From assembly GCA_002286855.1 (NCBI GenBank), contig NRSV01000022.1, positions 62,001 through 126,000 of the forward strand: DNA of 64,000 nt, read 5' to 3'. The translations under genes and the position numbers were made by a program. Shown piece after piece: positions 45,950-58,810 of the stretch. This stretch comes from Bipolaris cookei (lineage: Eukaryota; Ascomycota; Dothideomycetes; Pleosporales; Pleosporaceae). How positions within the stretch are numbered: position 1 is the stretch's first letter; every line of letters starts with the position of its first letter. The notes below the pieces were generated by a model, which was not told the DNA's origin, did not search any database, and was given only the letters and a program-made list of their open reading frames with translations.

Positions 45950-47569
45950 ATGCCATCACTGTCGTCAATACAGTTCTACTTTTCATTCTCGCCATCAAAG
46001 AACAGTGACGGCTTCACTGCAGGAGAAATGCAGTCCGCTCTTGCCCCAACAGGAGTAGACACAGCAAGTACATGGATAGTACGTTATCTCAATAACCCCT
46101 ATTAGGTTCATCACTGACAACTCATAGCCTACCTTGGACTACGAAGAAGCCGATATAGGCTCTCTCAAACGTGGTCCATGTAATCTTGCTCTCATGGGCC
46201 GTATAGTGAATTTCAACGACCAAGTTAGACCCAGCAAGTCACACAAAGCGGCCCAGGGATGCATCAAGGTCATGGTTGCAGACGACACAGGAGTATTCAC
46301 CGTACGCCTTTGGTATGCCGAAACTCGATACAAGCTGAAGCTTGGCCAACTCGTTGGCATACGGACAGTGCACATTTCCAACTCGTCTGAATCCAACGCA
46401 CTAGCGCCTAGCACGGCACCGTTATTCACGAGTATATTCCCCGAAGGCGAGAGAAACTGCCATTTTTCAGTATACGAGGGTAGTGATGATGGAACCAGAT
46501 TCAAGAGACCGTATGGTGTGCAGGATAGTAGGGCACTGGCTGGGCTGATGACATTAAAAAGCTTTATGGATGGCGGGTATGATGTTGACGAACCCAAGCT
46601 ACTTGTCTGTGTGGGGAGCATTGGAGCAAAAAAGAAGTGTACGTCGAAATTCGTCTTGTGTTCCATAGTTTACAAACTGACCGCACTAGATGTGAATCGC
46701 AACGGCACGACTTCTGAGCTCATCTTCCTGGGCATCTTTGACGACACAGCTGATGGTCTTTTGACTCTGTACTCCTCCATGTGCGAATCTGCACCACTCT
46801 TCACGCCCTTCAGGACCGTCCTGCTCATTTCAAACCCCGGCTGGCGCATCGATAAGATGGTCAAACTCACAATCACAAGCGGTTCGCGAATAGACGTCGA
46901 CCCAGATATGGGCGACGCTCGGCGTCTCCGAGCAATGGCACAACGCCTCACAAAGCGGGAACACGTGAATCCTCCCTTCACCATTCCCCAAGCCGTAATC
47001 GAGGATTTCGAGAACGCAAATATAAAAGCACTATACACGTTTGCCGACATCGACAGCGTCGCCCGCTCACTATCTAATTCCCGCAACAAGGAAAGAATAG
47101 TCGGCTACCTCAGCGTCCTCATCACAGGCCTCAACATCGTCACGCCGTTCAAGCGCAACATGCTCATGAGCAATGAGTGCTGCGGTATCCCCCTCTTTGC
47201 CAACAGCGTGAGTATGACATGTAAACACTGTGAGAATATAGTTACTCTACGTATTAATCCTAGAATCGTAAGTCTCCCTTGCCCTCCCTACCTTTGACCA
47301 AACAATTAGCTAATCTTTGAAAAAATTATTTTTTGCAGCTCGGTCCTATACTAGATGAAACAGGCCAGGTGGGCTCAGGAAAACTCATCCTCTCAGACGA
47401 TGCATGGTGCCAGCTCCTCGGCCGCACGCCATACCAGCTCGTCGAGACGGATCTGGATGTCCTCGTATATCTCGAGCAGCGCCTGCTGTTTCTCCGCTTG
47501 ACCATGGGATTCGTGCTAGATTTGGAGGATGAGATTGCGAGACTGGTGATATGGTGTGTTAGGAACTAA
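45950..47569 (+). CDS. OB-fold single-strand DNA-binding protein with zinc ribbon, MEIOB/RPA1-like
   Basis: Four exons: 45950-46078, 46128-46638, 46690-47267, 47339-47569, giving 482 residues. The start is MPSLSSIQFYFSFSPSKNSD. The first OB-fold-like part includes LALMGRIVNFNDQV and IKVMVADDTGVFTVRLWYAE. A second region with LIFLGIFDDTADGLLTLYSS also has the OB character, and further on a four-Cys cluster (ECCGIPLF then MTCKHC) looks like a zinc ribbon, followed by LILSDDAWCQLLGRTP. This order (OB folds, C-terminal ribbon) is what I associate with MEIOB and RPA1-type proteins that coat single-stranded DNA, MEIOB in meiotic recombination. Fungal members are usually unannotated. The second intron is 51 nt, in frame and stop-free. 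It runs tail to tail with DSN1. Confidence 0.7.
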
Positions 47570-48031
47570 TAATCATGTTGATGAACAAAACATGTATTTG
47601 TTTCTCTCGACACGTTGAAGTCTTTCCAAAACAAAAAATGGGGGACAAGTACTCAGAATTTCAAGATCAATATATTCAAAGTAGCAGAATTGGTATATCA
47701 TCTCTCCCATTTCTCAATCACAATGCCCGTTTCCATGGTAAAAAAACATATGCAAAAAAAAACCCCTCAACCCAGCACCAACCCATGATGCCGCAATGCT
47801 AAGTTTGCCAAACACACAGAGACAGGGAGGAAACCAAAAGCTCTAGAAAACAAAAGAACTCCGACATAGATTCGTTCTCATACCATGAGGCGTTGCAAAC
47901 TCCCCCCCTTCCCTCAAAGAAGAAAGAGAGATAGAGAAAGAAGCCGAAAATGCCATTGACGCAGTCAAAAATTATTTCGATTTCAGTCTCTCCCATTCTC
48001 AAGGGGAACAAAAAAACGACAAAGATCTTCT
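47570..48031. other. Spacer between convergent genes
   Basis: About 460 bp, A-rich, forming the 3' ends of the OB-fold gene and of DSN1. No gene seen. Confidence 0.65.
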
Positions 48032-49831
48032 TTATTGCTCCCCCAGCACACCAGCGAGACCACGCAGTACATCGCCGACGCCAATCCCCTGAGTCCCCGC
48101 TCGCTCTTTAGCCTCTCTATCTCTTTCTTCCAGCCGCTTTGCCGACGTGCCCAGAACGCGCTCGGCCACGCGCTCGGCTGTTTGTCTGTACTGCTCGATT
48201 TTGTGGACGCCGTCTGCGAAGAGATCGATGTGGGGTTCGAGCGAGTTGGCGAGCGAAGTGAGGTGCGTTTGTAATGTTGTGGGAGATGTGAATGTGAATG
48301 CTGACGAGGGGGGTTGTGGGGCGGATTGTGGTTGTGATGAGGATCGGAGGGCGGAGAGTATGGCGGCTTGATCGGGGTCGAGGAATGAGATGTCAATGTC
48401 TGATAGTGAGGGTGTGGACGTGGGTATTGAAGGTGCGGGAGGTGGGGGCATGGTTTTCGAAGATGAAGCTATGGCTTCCCATGCGGCTTTTTCTTCCTCC
48501 AGTCTGCCTTCAAGTTAGTTATGTAACATCTTCTGTATCTCGTATAAACCCGAACATACAGTTTGATTTCTGCTTCTAGCTCTTCTAATGTGGCTTGGTT
48601 CTTCTCGTTTTGTGGATTCGGTTTCTTCACCACTGGTGGTAGCGCAGTCTCTTCCTGTATACTTGTCAATTTGGAGCTCCTTGCATAGCAAAACTAGCGC
48701 ACGTACCCTGCTGAACCAATCTGATAACTCGGGTTTCCCAGCGAAATCGTCGATAAGTTCTTGTTCAATCGCCCGTGCTGGATTCAATTAGCCTCTCCAT
48801 CCTCAATCTTGCGATTTACCCCCACATACCAGCCATGATCGCATTCGCATTCTTAACATTGCCCGACGGTTTTGCTGGTAGCGCTCGCGATCCGCACCAT
48901 GTCAGGAGTTGCTTCATTCGCCGCGGTTCTGGTAGACTTTGCTCAATGTATTTGTAGAATTCTCGGACTTCGACTTCGGAATGAGGTAATGCTGCAACAG
49001 ATATTAGCGTATGCGGCTTGCAGATGCGCTGCCCAATGCATTGGCTTTTGCATGCACAATCTGTCCAAACTCACCATTCGACTGACCACTATCAATCAAG
49101 GAGCTTGCTCTCCTCCCTCGTAAGCCTGTACTGCTTCTCCGGTGTCCGTCTTTGTTTCCTTTGCGCATCTCCTTATTCCGCGTAATGACTGGTGTATCTG
49201 CAAAAGGCAGCATGATTCTTTGCGCGTTTGGATCGCGCTTCTTCGCATTCTGCAACTCATTGTGCGTGGGCGTTTGTACGCCGGGGTACGCGTTTGCTTG
49301 TGATTGCACTTCCGGAGCTGGGGTAGTCTGCTTCTTCTTTTCCTTAGCTACGGGAGTAGCGCTCTTCTTGGTCCGTGGTTTTGCTGCAGCAGGCTCCTTG
49401 GGTTTTGTCCGCACCTCCAACTGCTCTCTGTCGCCAGAAATACGCGCTGACCTCCGTCTTTTCCCCGAGTCTGATGATTCTGGGTCGACTGCCGCAATCG
49501 ATTGCTTCTTGCGACGCGCGGGTTGCATAGCCTTCTCCACGGGTAGGGGCTCTGGTTCCGGTACTGGGGGTGCTTTCGTGGTCCTTCGCGATGTGCGACG
49601 CGAGAATTGGAAGCCGTCATCGTCCTCATCGTACGCAGCAGCTTTAGCTTTCTTCTTTGGCGCAGCAGTTGGCTTCTTGGTCGTCCCATTCACTTCCGTC
49701 CTTGGCCGCTTCTGCATAGGCGGCGCATCGTCGTCATCGAAAGCTTGTTTTGCGCTCCTTCGTCGCGTCGTCGGTCGGTTTGTGGCCATAGGAAGCGATT
49801 GCAGCGGGGAGCGCGCGAAGATGGTAGTCAT
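48032..49831 (-). CDS. DSN1: Kinetochore protein Dsn1/Mis13 (MIS12 complex)
   Basis: Five exons: 49075-49831, 48830-48991, 48707-48777, 48560-48654, 48032-48503, giving 518 residues. All phases match. The N-terminal half is basic and disordered (NRPTTRRRSAKQAF, then many Lys/Arg-Ser motifs), ending in RRSSTGLRGRRASSLIDSGQ. This last motif, with basic residues before Ser, is the Dsn1 regulatory site that Aurora B phosphorylates in other species to favour binding to CENP-C (known for the family; not shown here). The Mis12/Mtw1-family domain follows: HSEVEVREFYKYIEQSLPEP, RMKQLLTWCGSRALP and ARAIEQELIDDFAGKPELSD, then a predicted coiled coil (TLEELEAEIKLLEEEKAAWE). It joins Mis12/Mtw1, Nnf1 and Nsl1 to connect centromeric chromatin with Ndc80. 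A start at 49789 is also possible. Confidence 0.88.
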
Positions 49832-50421
49832 GAGTCCAGTTTCTGCGTCACGGGGTTCGGAGAGTTGGTGTTCGGTCAAAGCGCGTGCATGGGCGCGGCG
49901 GACAGGCGAGCTATCGTCGAGTAAAGTTGGGCGCGAGTGAAGGCAATGCGCGTGCGATCCAAGTTATGCTCGTAGTATAGGCAGGGCGTGCGTAATGATT
50001 AGGCGGTAATGTGAATATCCTTGGGCGACGGGCGTGGAGGGGAACGGTCGTCACACGGGGAGCAAGGAAGTTGGTGTGTGCACCTGCCGCCAGCATCATC
50101 AAAACAATGATTTCAGGACTAGCGTCTGCACGTGACTAGCCAATTAGCGTCCCCCACAGCGCGACAATCAAACATATATGCGAGTATGAAAGTAAGTATA
50201 TACAATACGATATCTATCTAGGATACACCTTATCCATCACAACTCAAGAAAACCTCTTAGGAACGCCCGAGAAAAAGCGACAACCCACGCCGCTGATCTG
50301 TATGCTTACATCCCATCATAACCTCGTTACGCCAAGCGCACCACCAGAATGATACTGAATATCCAAGCCTGTCCATGCCTTTTGTGTATGCCTATTCCTG
50401 CACACTCTAACGCGATTTATT
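49832..50421. other. Spacer between tandem minus-strand genes
   Basis: About 590 bp with the promoter of DSN1 and the 3' UTR of PSD2. No gene seen. Confidence 0.65.
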
Positions 50422-53400
50422 CTACATGCCAGCGCCAGGCATGGGTCCTTTGACGCCTGCAGGTGCCAAGCTACCCTCGATACGGCGCTTGGCATCCTGC
50501 TTCTCTTCATGGGTAGGGTTGCTTTTGCGCATGTCTGGAACGTGAGCTGGCCTGTTGGGACTGTGTCCAATGGACATACCAACGCGGACCTGGCAGGGTG
50601 TTAGCAGAACCAACGCAAGGTGGAATCTAATGATACTTACAAGAGTCTCAAGGGCAGAGTTAGAGTTGTCCACAAGATCCTCATCGTATCGCATTTGGCC
50701 AGGCTCGAAAAGGAGCAGCAAGGTACTGCCACCAAACTTGAAATAGCCGAGTTCTTCAGCACGCTTGACTTGCTCGCCCTTCTTGCGCGTGATAACGGTA
50801 CTACCGACCATCATGGCGCCTACACAAATAATCATGACGCGGCCATGTGCAACAGAATCAATGGGAACAATGACTCGGACATTTTCACCGTACACGTCCA
50901 ACGCTGAGCGGATAGCCATTGGGTTTACAGTGTAGTATTCACCTTCAATCGTCTTTGGTTCGTCCAAGACTCCATCGACAGGGATGTGGAAACGATGGTA
51001 GTCTTGCGGCGCCAGTCGGAAGATGCCGAGTGATCCTCCATGGTAACGCTTTACGTCTTGCGGATAAGCGTCGCCAAGCAGGCGCTCAATGGTAAAGTCA
51101 CGACCCTTGACCCAGATGGCCTGTGCTGCATCGATGGTATTGAAAACAACGGTTCGGCAGTCGGAAGGCGACACAATTACCCTTGGGTCGTCGGGCGCAG
51201 AGCATGGGCGCGCACCTGGCTTCAGTGCGCGGTAGAAGAACTCGTTAAAGTTCTTGAACTGGTCCGTGGGCAACAGAACCTCGGACATGTCAAGTTGGTG
51301 GAAGTTGATAAAGGGCACAATCTCAGAGGCAGAGGCAGGGTCGTCGTATTTTCGTCCCTGCTTGAAGCTGAGAGACTTGAGAAGCTTGCGGACTATCAAT
51401 GGTTAGCAGTTGTGAATCCATGCGAGAACGAGTAACCTACTTCGCTTCTTTTCCATGTTGTTCGCCTTCAGACCCTTGTAAAGCAGGCGAATACCCAGGC
51501 GGACATACACACTCATGCGCTCCTCGTTGATCTGGCCCGTAAGACGATCTTGAACAAGGATATTGGCCGAGTTTGCACCCAGCTTGTAGCCACCGTACGA
51601 GATCTTGGTGATGACCTTGGAGTACCACTTGCGCTGAGCCTGGCTTGATGTAACGAAGCCAGCCATGACAATGTTGTTCACCTGTCTCCAGTCTTGACTG
51701 GCACATGTAGCGATATGAGTAATGATATTAGCGTCCGAGCGCTTATTGAGCTTCGGCTGGTGGCAGATGGGACATTCGCGAACCTCAATGACATGCTCCT
51801 CGCCCTTGTCATCCGCTAGGTCGTCAATCTGGATATCGGCTCCTTCTTCACCTTCCTTGCCCAGAGCATTGGTCTCCAAGACTGGAATGGAAGTGGTGGA
51901 ACTGCTCTGATTGATTGGAGTGAGCATTCCAGAAGTCATTGGTGTCTGTGAACCCGATGCAAAAGACCTGTCCCTCTTGGGGTTCTTTGCTTCTGTGGCT
52001 TGCAGCTGGTCCTCAAGACAAATTACAGCTTCATCAAATGTGAGGAGGTGTTCTCCGTTGTGACGATACGCAAATCGCTCAAAGAAACTGTCAATGGTCG
52101 CTTCATGTAGCGTAGAGCCAAGCGTGTCGAGCATTGTGGTGAGCTCGACCTTGTCAAGCAAACCGCTCTCGTCGGCATCGTACTGCTTGAGCATGGCTCT
52201 CCAAAACTGTTGCCGAAGGGCCTTGTAAGGGAGGTATTTGGCGCGAATGTAAAGCGTTGGGTTGTGCTTGTTCTCCCAGCGCTCCTGGCGCTTCAATTCC
52301 AAGGGAAGGGTATACATTTTCAGGTCCTCATCATCCACAGCTGATGGTTGGAGGTTGAGCGTGCTGCCCGGTGTAAGATTACCGTTGGAGTCGGTAAGGG
52401 CACTGGGCGGAGCCCCTGGTGATGGAGGCTGAGTTCCGTTCGCATCTTGTACGGAGAGCGAGCCAGTTGACGACTCCTTCTTTAGTGATGGCCGGCTTAA
52501 ACGAGAAAGGCTGTGAGTAGACCCGGAGCGGGACATTGGAATGCGGAAACGTGACTTTTTTGACCCACCATCAGGAGAGATGCCGGGGGAGTCTGACGGT
52601 TCCGGGAGCTTGTAGAGGCCTGTCTCTGGGTCTTCTTGAGGAGCTGTGGAAATCGCCTTCTCGAGCGGAAAGTTCACGGTGCCGACATAGTCGTTGCCCG
52701 AGAATTTGTCTTTATCCATAACGGTGAAGCTGACCGAGTAATTGGTCTCGTGGCGCATGACTTGGAAGACGAGCTTTTCGTCGAATACGGGGTTGAGATC
52801 GTGTCTTATCGTTTTGGTGCGGTATGTGTTCTTTCCGAGCGACGTGATGACAAAGGGATCCATATCAAATGTGGTTCGTGTCACTAGAAATACGTCAGTC
52901 TGTGAAGGCGCCTAGCGACACAAAGACAACTCACCATTGCGCTCCGGTGGCAGATCGGAACATCGCTGGATTTCAAGGAAAAGAACACCAGCCACATCGC
53001 CGCCGCTCGAGTAGGCGTAGCCGGTCTGGCCCTTGCCCTTTCGCTTCAGTCGCGCAAGCTTGAGCTTCTTGCGTCGCTTCTCCCTCTTCTCAGCTTTCTT
53101 GGACTCATCCTGGGCCTCGTCTGAACTCGAGTCGTCGTCTTCCTCGGCGTCGGTGCCGTTACTATCACCGCCCATGTCTTCGTCATCTTCGTCGGGGCTG
53201 GGCGTCTGGCCTGCAATGGAAAAGAACTTTTGCAGCGTCTGGTCTGGGCTGGCGCTGAGGTTGTGGGGGTCAGTGAGCGAGAATTGCATCTGGATCTCGC
53301 CCGAGACGACCGATTTCTTCTTGCCGGAGCGGCGTGCCTCAAGGGGAAACCATTGTGGCTCCTGCTGGGTGAGGCCGTTCTGGAAGTGATCCTCGAGTAT

Positions 53401-53914
53401 GACGTCAAACTCGCCCATGTAGTCCTTGCCGAAGCGGTCCTTATCCCAGCAAACAACCTCGAGCAGGAGGCTCTGCTCGCCGACAATGGGCAGCTCGAGC
53501 GTCTCGTTCCATTCTGGATTGAGTTGTTTGTTGATGGCGGGGGTGGTGACTTTGGCGTCGCCGAGGGTGAGGACGAGGTACTGTGACGCGGTGTTAGCGT
53601 GTGTCTGTATACCATGCGTATGCGCACATGTGCTAGGCATGGACGCAGGATGAATGGGCGCTCACGGGGTCAGAGGTGCCGCTGCGGTCCTTTGCAGCCA
53701 GGTCTCTGCCCTTGATGACGTTGACCCTCAACACCAGGCCAGCTGGAGCGGGCTGCTCGGGCATTGGGCGGGTGCGGGGGTTGCTGTTGCGTGAGACAGG
53801 CACAGATGAGGCTGGGGTTTGCGTGGAGGCGGTCGATGACGAGTTGTAGCAGCTGGTCGGGCGCTTGAGGCGGTGCGGAAGCGAGAGCCTGGTGGTAAAT
53901 GTAGGACGGGGCAT
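50422..53914 (-). CDS. PSD2: Phosphatidylserine decarboxylase, Psd2 type (C2 and EF-hand)
   Basis: Five exons: 53666-53914, 52935-53580, 51441-52883, 50641-51392, 50422-50589, giving 1085 residues. Two C2 domains are visible: the first begins LVLRVNVIKGRDLAAKDRSG then YLVLTLGDAKVTTPAI; the second has DPFVITSLGKNTYRTKTIRH. An EF-hand loop reads DADESGLLDKVE. A Cys/His motif, CPICHQPKLNKRSDANIITH then IATC, lies before the catalytic domain. The catalytic part includes FNEFFYRALKPGARP, SPSDC, YHRFHIPVDG and VAHGRV, and the autocleavage motif GGST (in FKFGGSTLLLLFEPG), whose Ser becomes the pyruvoyl group. The enzyme converts phosphatidylserine to phosphatidylethanolamine in the endosome/Golgi/vacuole route; the C2 and EF-hand parts bind membranes and Ca2+. 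Confidence 0.95.
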
Positions 53915-56566
53915 GTTGGCGGCCAGCCTCGGTCTGCCGACTGCACCGCCGCCGGGCGAGGGGGGGGCTGCGTGGCTACGCGTTCAGTCAAGGCCCTGGT
54001 GATCGGTCCGCGGCAGCCAAGTATTGCTTGATGATGCGCCGCCCGTTGGCAGAACGTTGGCTCACGACATGTGCTGTGCGCGATCTGCTCAGTCAAAATA
54101 AAGGGAAAAAGGGAGATGGAGATGTTTCTTTGGCTGGGCGTTTAGGTTTAAGGGGGGACGGACAAAAAGAGAGGGCTTGGGGGCCGCCGCATATCTAGGC
54201 CTGTATGTGCACGCACAACAGAGGGCTGAACGAGGTCGGGCTCCGCAATCTGTCTCTTGCGCCAACATCGGCTGCGAGGAGCGCCTACCGGATCTTGCGG
54301 CTGCTCGATTCACAGCGACGACGACGACGACGACAACAACTATGCCGTCAGCCTGTGCAAATGCCGCAATCCAAACCCCATCACCTCTGTCTTACTCGTC
54401 CGGGCTTGGCTACTTAGACAACGCGCCCCCGAGTACCTATCCATATCTACTATACGCAGGCGGCTAAACCATCTACAAATGTACGTACATGTACCAGAGC
54501 CTCTAGCGGGGCACCCTCCACGCAGCCTATCTACCCACCCATGTATCTACTTACATACATCCATGTGTACGAACGAGCGGGATGCTGCACAGCCCAGTCA
54601 TCTGCACTGCACCACCTCGTCCTTCAGCCTGTCCAGCGGGGGGCCTCGAGTGCGTCAGTTCTGTTACATACATCTGACTGTCCCCGATTCGTCATGTTCC
54701 TGGCTAATCGGCACGTCTTGCTGGTGGGTCTTGAGGGGAGAGCCATGATTGATGCATACGTACATGTGTATCTATCTATGTACATTCCACAGTACATATT
54801 GCCAGATATGCTGCACCAGCACCTGCATATAACGGTCCTACATACATACGCAAGTGTTTACTGTATAACAAAGCCCAGCCTAAATTGGTGGCGTTGTCTG
54901 GGCACCTCCACATGGCGCTCTGGGCACCCCTAGTTCCGTCCGGCTGACCCGTGGCTGGTGCTGTGGCTTCTGCCGTGGCTGATGCAGGCCAAGACGCAAC
55001 TCTGGGTATCTTCAAGCAAGACTTTTTCACATCTGACGTCGTTCTTAGTAAAATAAATTCGTCCTGCTTACCTGTCTAGTAGTATGTATGCACACCTGAT
55101 TTTTAAAATAAGAAAACCCCAGTCCAAGCGCTATATCATCGTGTTCCTCACCCTTGCTATCCATCTTCTCTTCAATCTCCCGCGCTACACCTTCCAAATC
55201 AAAGAAAAGAAACAACACCACCGTCCCCTCTTTCAAATCACTACTTCACACCCCTCTCCCCCACAAACCTTGAAACCCCTCCCAGACACCCCTCAAACCT
55301 CTCCCTCGCTTGGCACCACATTACTCTCCCTCAACCCCCTAACCCATTCGCAACAGCCATCAAGCAAGACTAAAAAAGCCCAGCAACCTAGTCTCGCATC
55401 CCCTTCGCTAATCCCTAGGAAAACGCTTACCAAGTCTAACCCAGCTACTCCCCAATTCGGCCCGAATGACACAGGAAGAGCCCGGAAGAAGACCAAGACT
55501 ACTAAAGAAAAAGTTAGGCCTAGGAAACCGCTTCGCCTGTAGCCGGCACTTTGTTGATCGTCCCGGGTCTGGAGAAAAGAATACGAGCGCGGGGGAGGGA
55601 GGGGGGAGGGAGGGGGAGAACCCGAGGGGTCGGGTTTTGGGGTTTTGCCTTTCTTTTTTAGTAGTCATCTGGTAATTGAATCATGTATATGTATACAAAT
55701 AGGCAGCACTCGTTAGTCGAGTTATTTTCTTTTGCTCATTTACTCCACCCCCTTGCATATTGGCGGAGATTTGACCTCGGACAAGAAGAAGAAACAATAT
55801 CGTCGTCTGTATCTGCTGTCGAGAGAAAAAAGAAGAAAGAAATCAAAATCAAAAGAATATAATGATATTACGTTCCCCTTCTGTCCTGTCTTTCTCTCTG
55901 CATTAATTAATATCGACATACATAAAAAATAAAGCGTTCTCATATACCAGTTTTTTGCTTTCATCATTTCACTACATATCTCACTCACGCTGTGTACATA
56001 TTTGAAGCGGGGGCGGAACCGGCCAAATCAACAAGGGAATAAGTAGCAGCAAGAAAGCAAAACGCACACTCTCTTCAAACAACGTGGCAAGTAAGTAACA
56101 AGGTAGCTACCGGAGAGAGAGGGTAAAAAAAAAAGGAAAAAAAAGGACTTAGTATTAGGAAATGAGGAAAACCTCCCCTCTCTCCCCTCCCTTCTTTTGG
56201 CAGCAACTACACACATACACACGCGTCGGCTCGATGATCCACAGAAATACTTCTCGGTACCAAAGGGAACGGCGGTTCCAACACCTAATCTTTCTTTGTC
56301 CAGGAGAAAGATGTTCAAGGGAGAAGAAAAAAAGAAAAAAGAAGAAGAAGAAAAGACCGCTTCGCAGATGGTGAATCCATGGCATCTCTGGCCCGCCTGC
56401 AGGGTATCAAAGAGAGAGCGGTGCGGGCCGAGAGTAAACCATTTCTCGACAGAAGCACAAGCATGCAAAGCAAAGTCCACAACGCCTGTAAAAGGACACA
56501 TGAGGCATACAAGCTGTGATACAAGTTCAAGATGAAAGAGGTTCGTAGACTCAGTCGTTCTCGTGC
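53915..56566. other. Intergenic, no gene supported
   Basis: About 2.7 kb between the 5' end of PSD2 and the 3' end of the G-alpha gene. It contains a short GAC/ACG repeat (54315-54340). A frame at 55084-55542 (plus, 152 codons) starts with a hydrophobic segment and turns Lys/Pro-rich, but has no recognisable domain and is not called. Confidence 0.55.
54315..54340. repeat. (GAC)n microsatellite
   Basis: About six GAC triplets running into ACAACAAC, in non-coding sequence upstream of PSD2. Confidence 0.85.
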
Positions 56567-57781
56567 TTATATCAAGCCGCACAACCGCAAGTTCTCCTGG
56601 ATTATGATATCTGCAAAACTGTTAGCATCATGCTCTACAAAACAAAAGTTATGTTACGTACCATTTACTGCAGCCATGACGAATCGGATTTGCATAGTAT
56701 CCGTGGCGCAGGTAAAGTGCGTGTAGATTTGCTTCGTCTCATGTTGGTTGAGTGAGACGAATCGGTTGAGAATGTAGTCGCATGCAGCCGCATAGTCTGG
56801 GCCACCCTCGTAGTCGGGGAAGTAGTTCTTCATTGGGCTGACGGGAAGCTTCTCCTTGAAGCGATCAATCTTGTTGAGGAACAGAATGATGGATGTCTTG
56901 ACAAACCACCGCGAGTTGCAGATGGAGTCGAATAATGTAAGGGCTTCTTGCATACGGTTGACAGTCTCATCTTCAAAGAGTAGCTGGTCGTACTCGGAGA
57001 TGGCGACCAGGAACAGGATGGTGGTGACATTCTCAAAGCAGTGTATCCACTTTTTACGTTCTGATCGCTGGCCACCGACATCGAACATGCGGTAGGTGAG
57101 ATCGCCGATGATAAAGGTCGTTTCGGTAATACCAGTCGTCTTGACACGCGAACGGAGGACATCCTGGTCGTTGGGGATGTAGTCGGGCGCGGCAATCCGG
57201 TCAATCGAGTCGAAGTAGCTAACAAGGTCAGTGGCAATGCACAGGTAAAACTGAGACAGGACTCACTATTTGGCCGAATCGTTGAGCTGGTACTCGCGCG
57301 AGCGCTGGAAGCACTGCTGGACGCCGGCATCCTTCCAGAGAACCGAGATGGCGTTTCCAACCTCTGGTGGCAGGCTGTCGCCCTCGATCTGGGCAGGTTG
57401 CATGAAGATGGTCTGGACGTGGTATTCGGCGCGCTGGTCGTCAAGCGGGAGCTCGAGCGACTCCATGGCCTCGAGGATGACGCGCATCGACTGGACCGTG
57501 TTGCTGAAGATGATCTCCTTGAACGACTCTCGCTCGTCGCGCGAGTAGCCGCCCTCGTGGATGAGCTTCATCTGCTTGAGGATGGTCGACTTTCCAGATT
57601 CTCCGGCTCCTGTGTTGTGTTAGAGCCCGTGTGTCGCAGTCGCAGGCGGCGCGCAATACTGACCGAGGAGCAGCATCTTGATCTCATTGCGCTGCATCAG
57701 CTTGTCGCGCTTGAGCTGGTTCTCAATCTCCTCATTTCTCTGCTTTCCCTCCTTCTCCTCTGTGCTCATTCCGCAGCCCAT
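56567..57781 (-). CDS. GPA1: Heterotrimeric G-protein alpha subunit, group I
   Basis: Four exons: 57664-57781, 57267-57609, 56662-57218, 56567-56610, giving exactly 353 residues. The N-terminus MGCGMSTEEKEGKQRNEEIE has Gly2 and Cys3 for myristoylation and palmitoylation. The P-loop GAGESGKST is at residues 40-48, switch I includes Arg178 and Thr181 (RVKTTG), switch II is DVGGQRSERKKW with Gln204, and NKID and TCATDT bind guanine. The C-terminus CGLI, with Cys350, is the Gi-like pertussis-toxin-type site and marks fungal group I. These subunits couple pheromone and nutrient receptors to cAMP and MAP-kinase signalling and affect development and virulence in many fungi. The start context GCCACCATGG is near optimal. 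Confidence 0.97.
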
Positions 57782-58810
57782 GGTGGCGGTTAGGGAGGGA
57801 GTACGGTGTAGTGATTAGGGTTAAGGTAGGTAGCGATGTTCCGTCGAGGCCGGCCAATACGGAAACCTGGTCGACAATGTCAACAAAGAGTCAATGGGCG
57901 GCGGCAGCGGGCGATGCCCGAGTGGAACAGCGCGCAGGCGGGCTTGGACGGGTGAGGAAGGAGCGATGGCGTAAGCAAGGCTGTCGCAATGGCAGAGCAG
58001 CAGCAGCGAGGGCAAGAGCGAGGCGAGGGCGAGGGCGAGATTGCGTGCATAAAAAAAGAGGCTCACCTGTTATTACAAAAGACTAGGTCGCAATTGCGAG
58101 AGTGCTTGGGCGCGTGGGCGTGGGCGTGTGTGTTGAGATCAAACGGGGAAGGGGTAAAAGACGAAGAGGGTGTCAAGGGATGGCTGGCGTATGGACGACG
58201 AGGCTCGCTTCGCTTCGCTCCGAGGTCTTCAGGGTTGCTGCACGGTCGGTTCGGGGGAAGGATCGACTGGGGGTGTTCTGCAATGGCGAGGCGAGGGCTC
58301 GGTTGGGCAGGCTTGTTGGGTGTGCACACAACAAGGACAGCAACAAGCAAAGGCAGGCGGGGGCAGGACAACGGGCGGGAGTCGCTCGCTGCAGCAGAGA
58401 TGCAGTGGGAGCCGGCAGGTTGGTGACGACGTTTGGGAGAAGCAAAGAACGAAAGGATTGTATGATGAGGGCTTGAAGAAGGCCGCGAAAGGAGACGCGC
58501 TTGCCGGAATGGAGCGGTGCCGTCCTGGAAAGGAAGGGCCACCAGAGTCAAGCTGGGCAGGCGCGGGCCACTCTCTGCTGCTGCACCACAGGCACCATGG
58601 CAAGACCAGCACCACGGCACCACCGCGCCCACACACGCAAACCCTCCGACACCTGCCTGTTCGTGTCTGCCGGCCATGAGCGGCCAACCCTCCTACATGC
58701 GGGCTAGCTGCTACACATGCTGTTACTCTTGTTGCCGCTGTCTGTCTCTGTCCATGTCTCCGGCATGCCTCTGCCGTTGTCTTGCTCTCCGTCTCTGCCT
58801 CTGCAGCCAA

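Noticed and set aside
49152..49940. 262-codon open frame on the plus strand
   Set aside because: It is antisense to the long first exon of DSN1, whose five exons join in phase and match the family.
55084..55542. 152-codon frame with a hydrophobic start and Lys/Pro-rich body
   Set aside because: It has an ATG and a possible membrane segment, but no domain, no supporting neighbour and low-complexity content. It is not supported enough to list as a gene.
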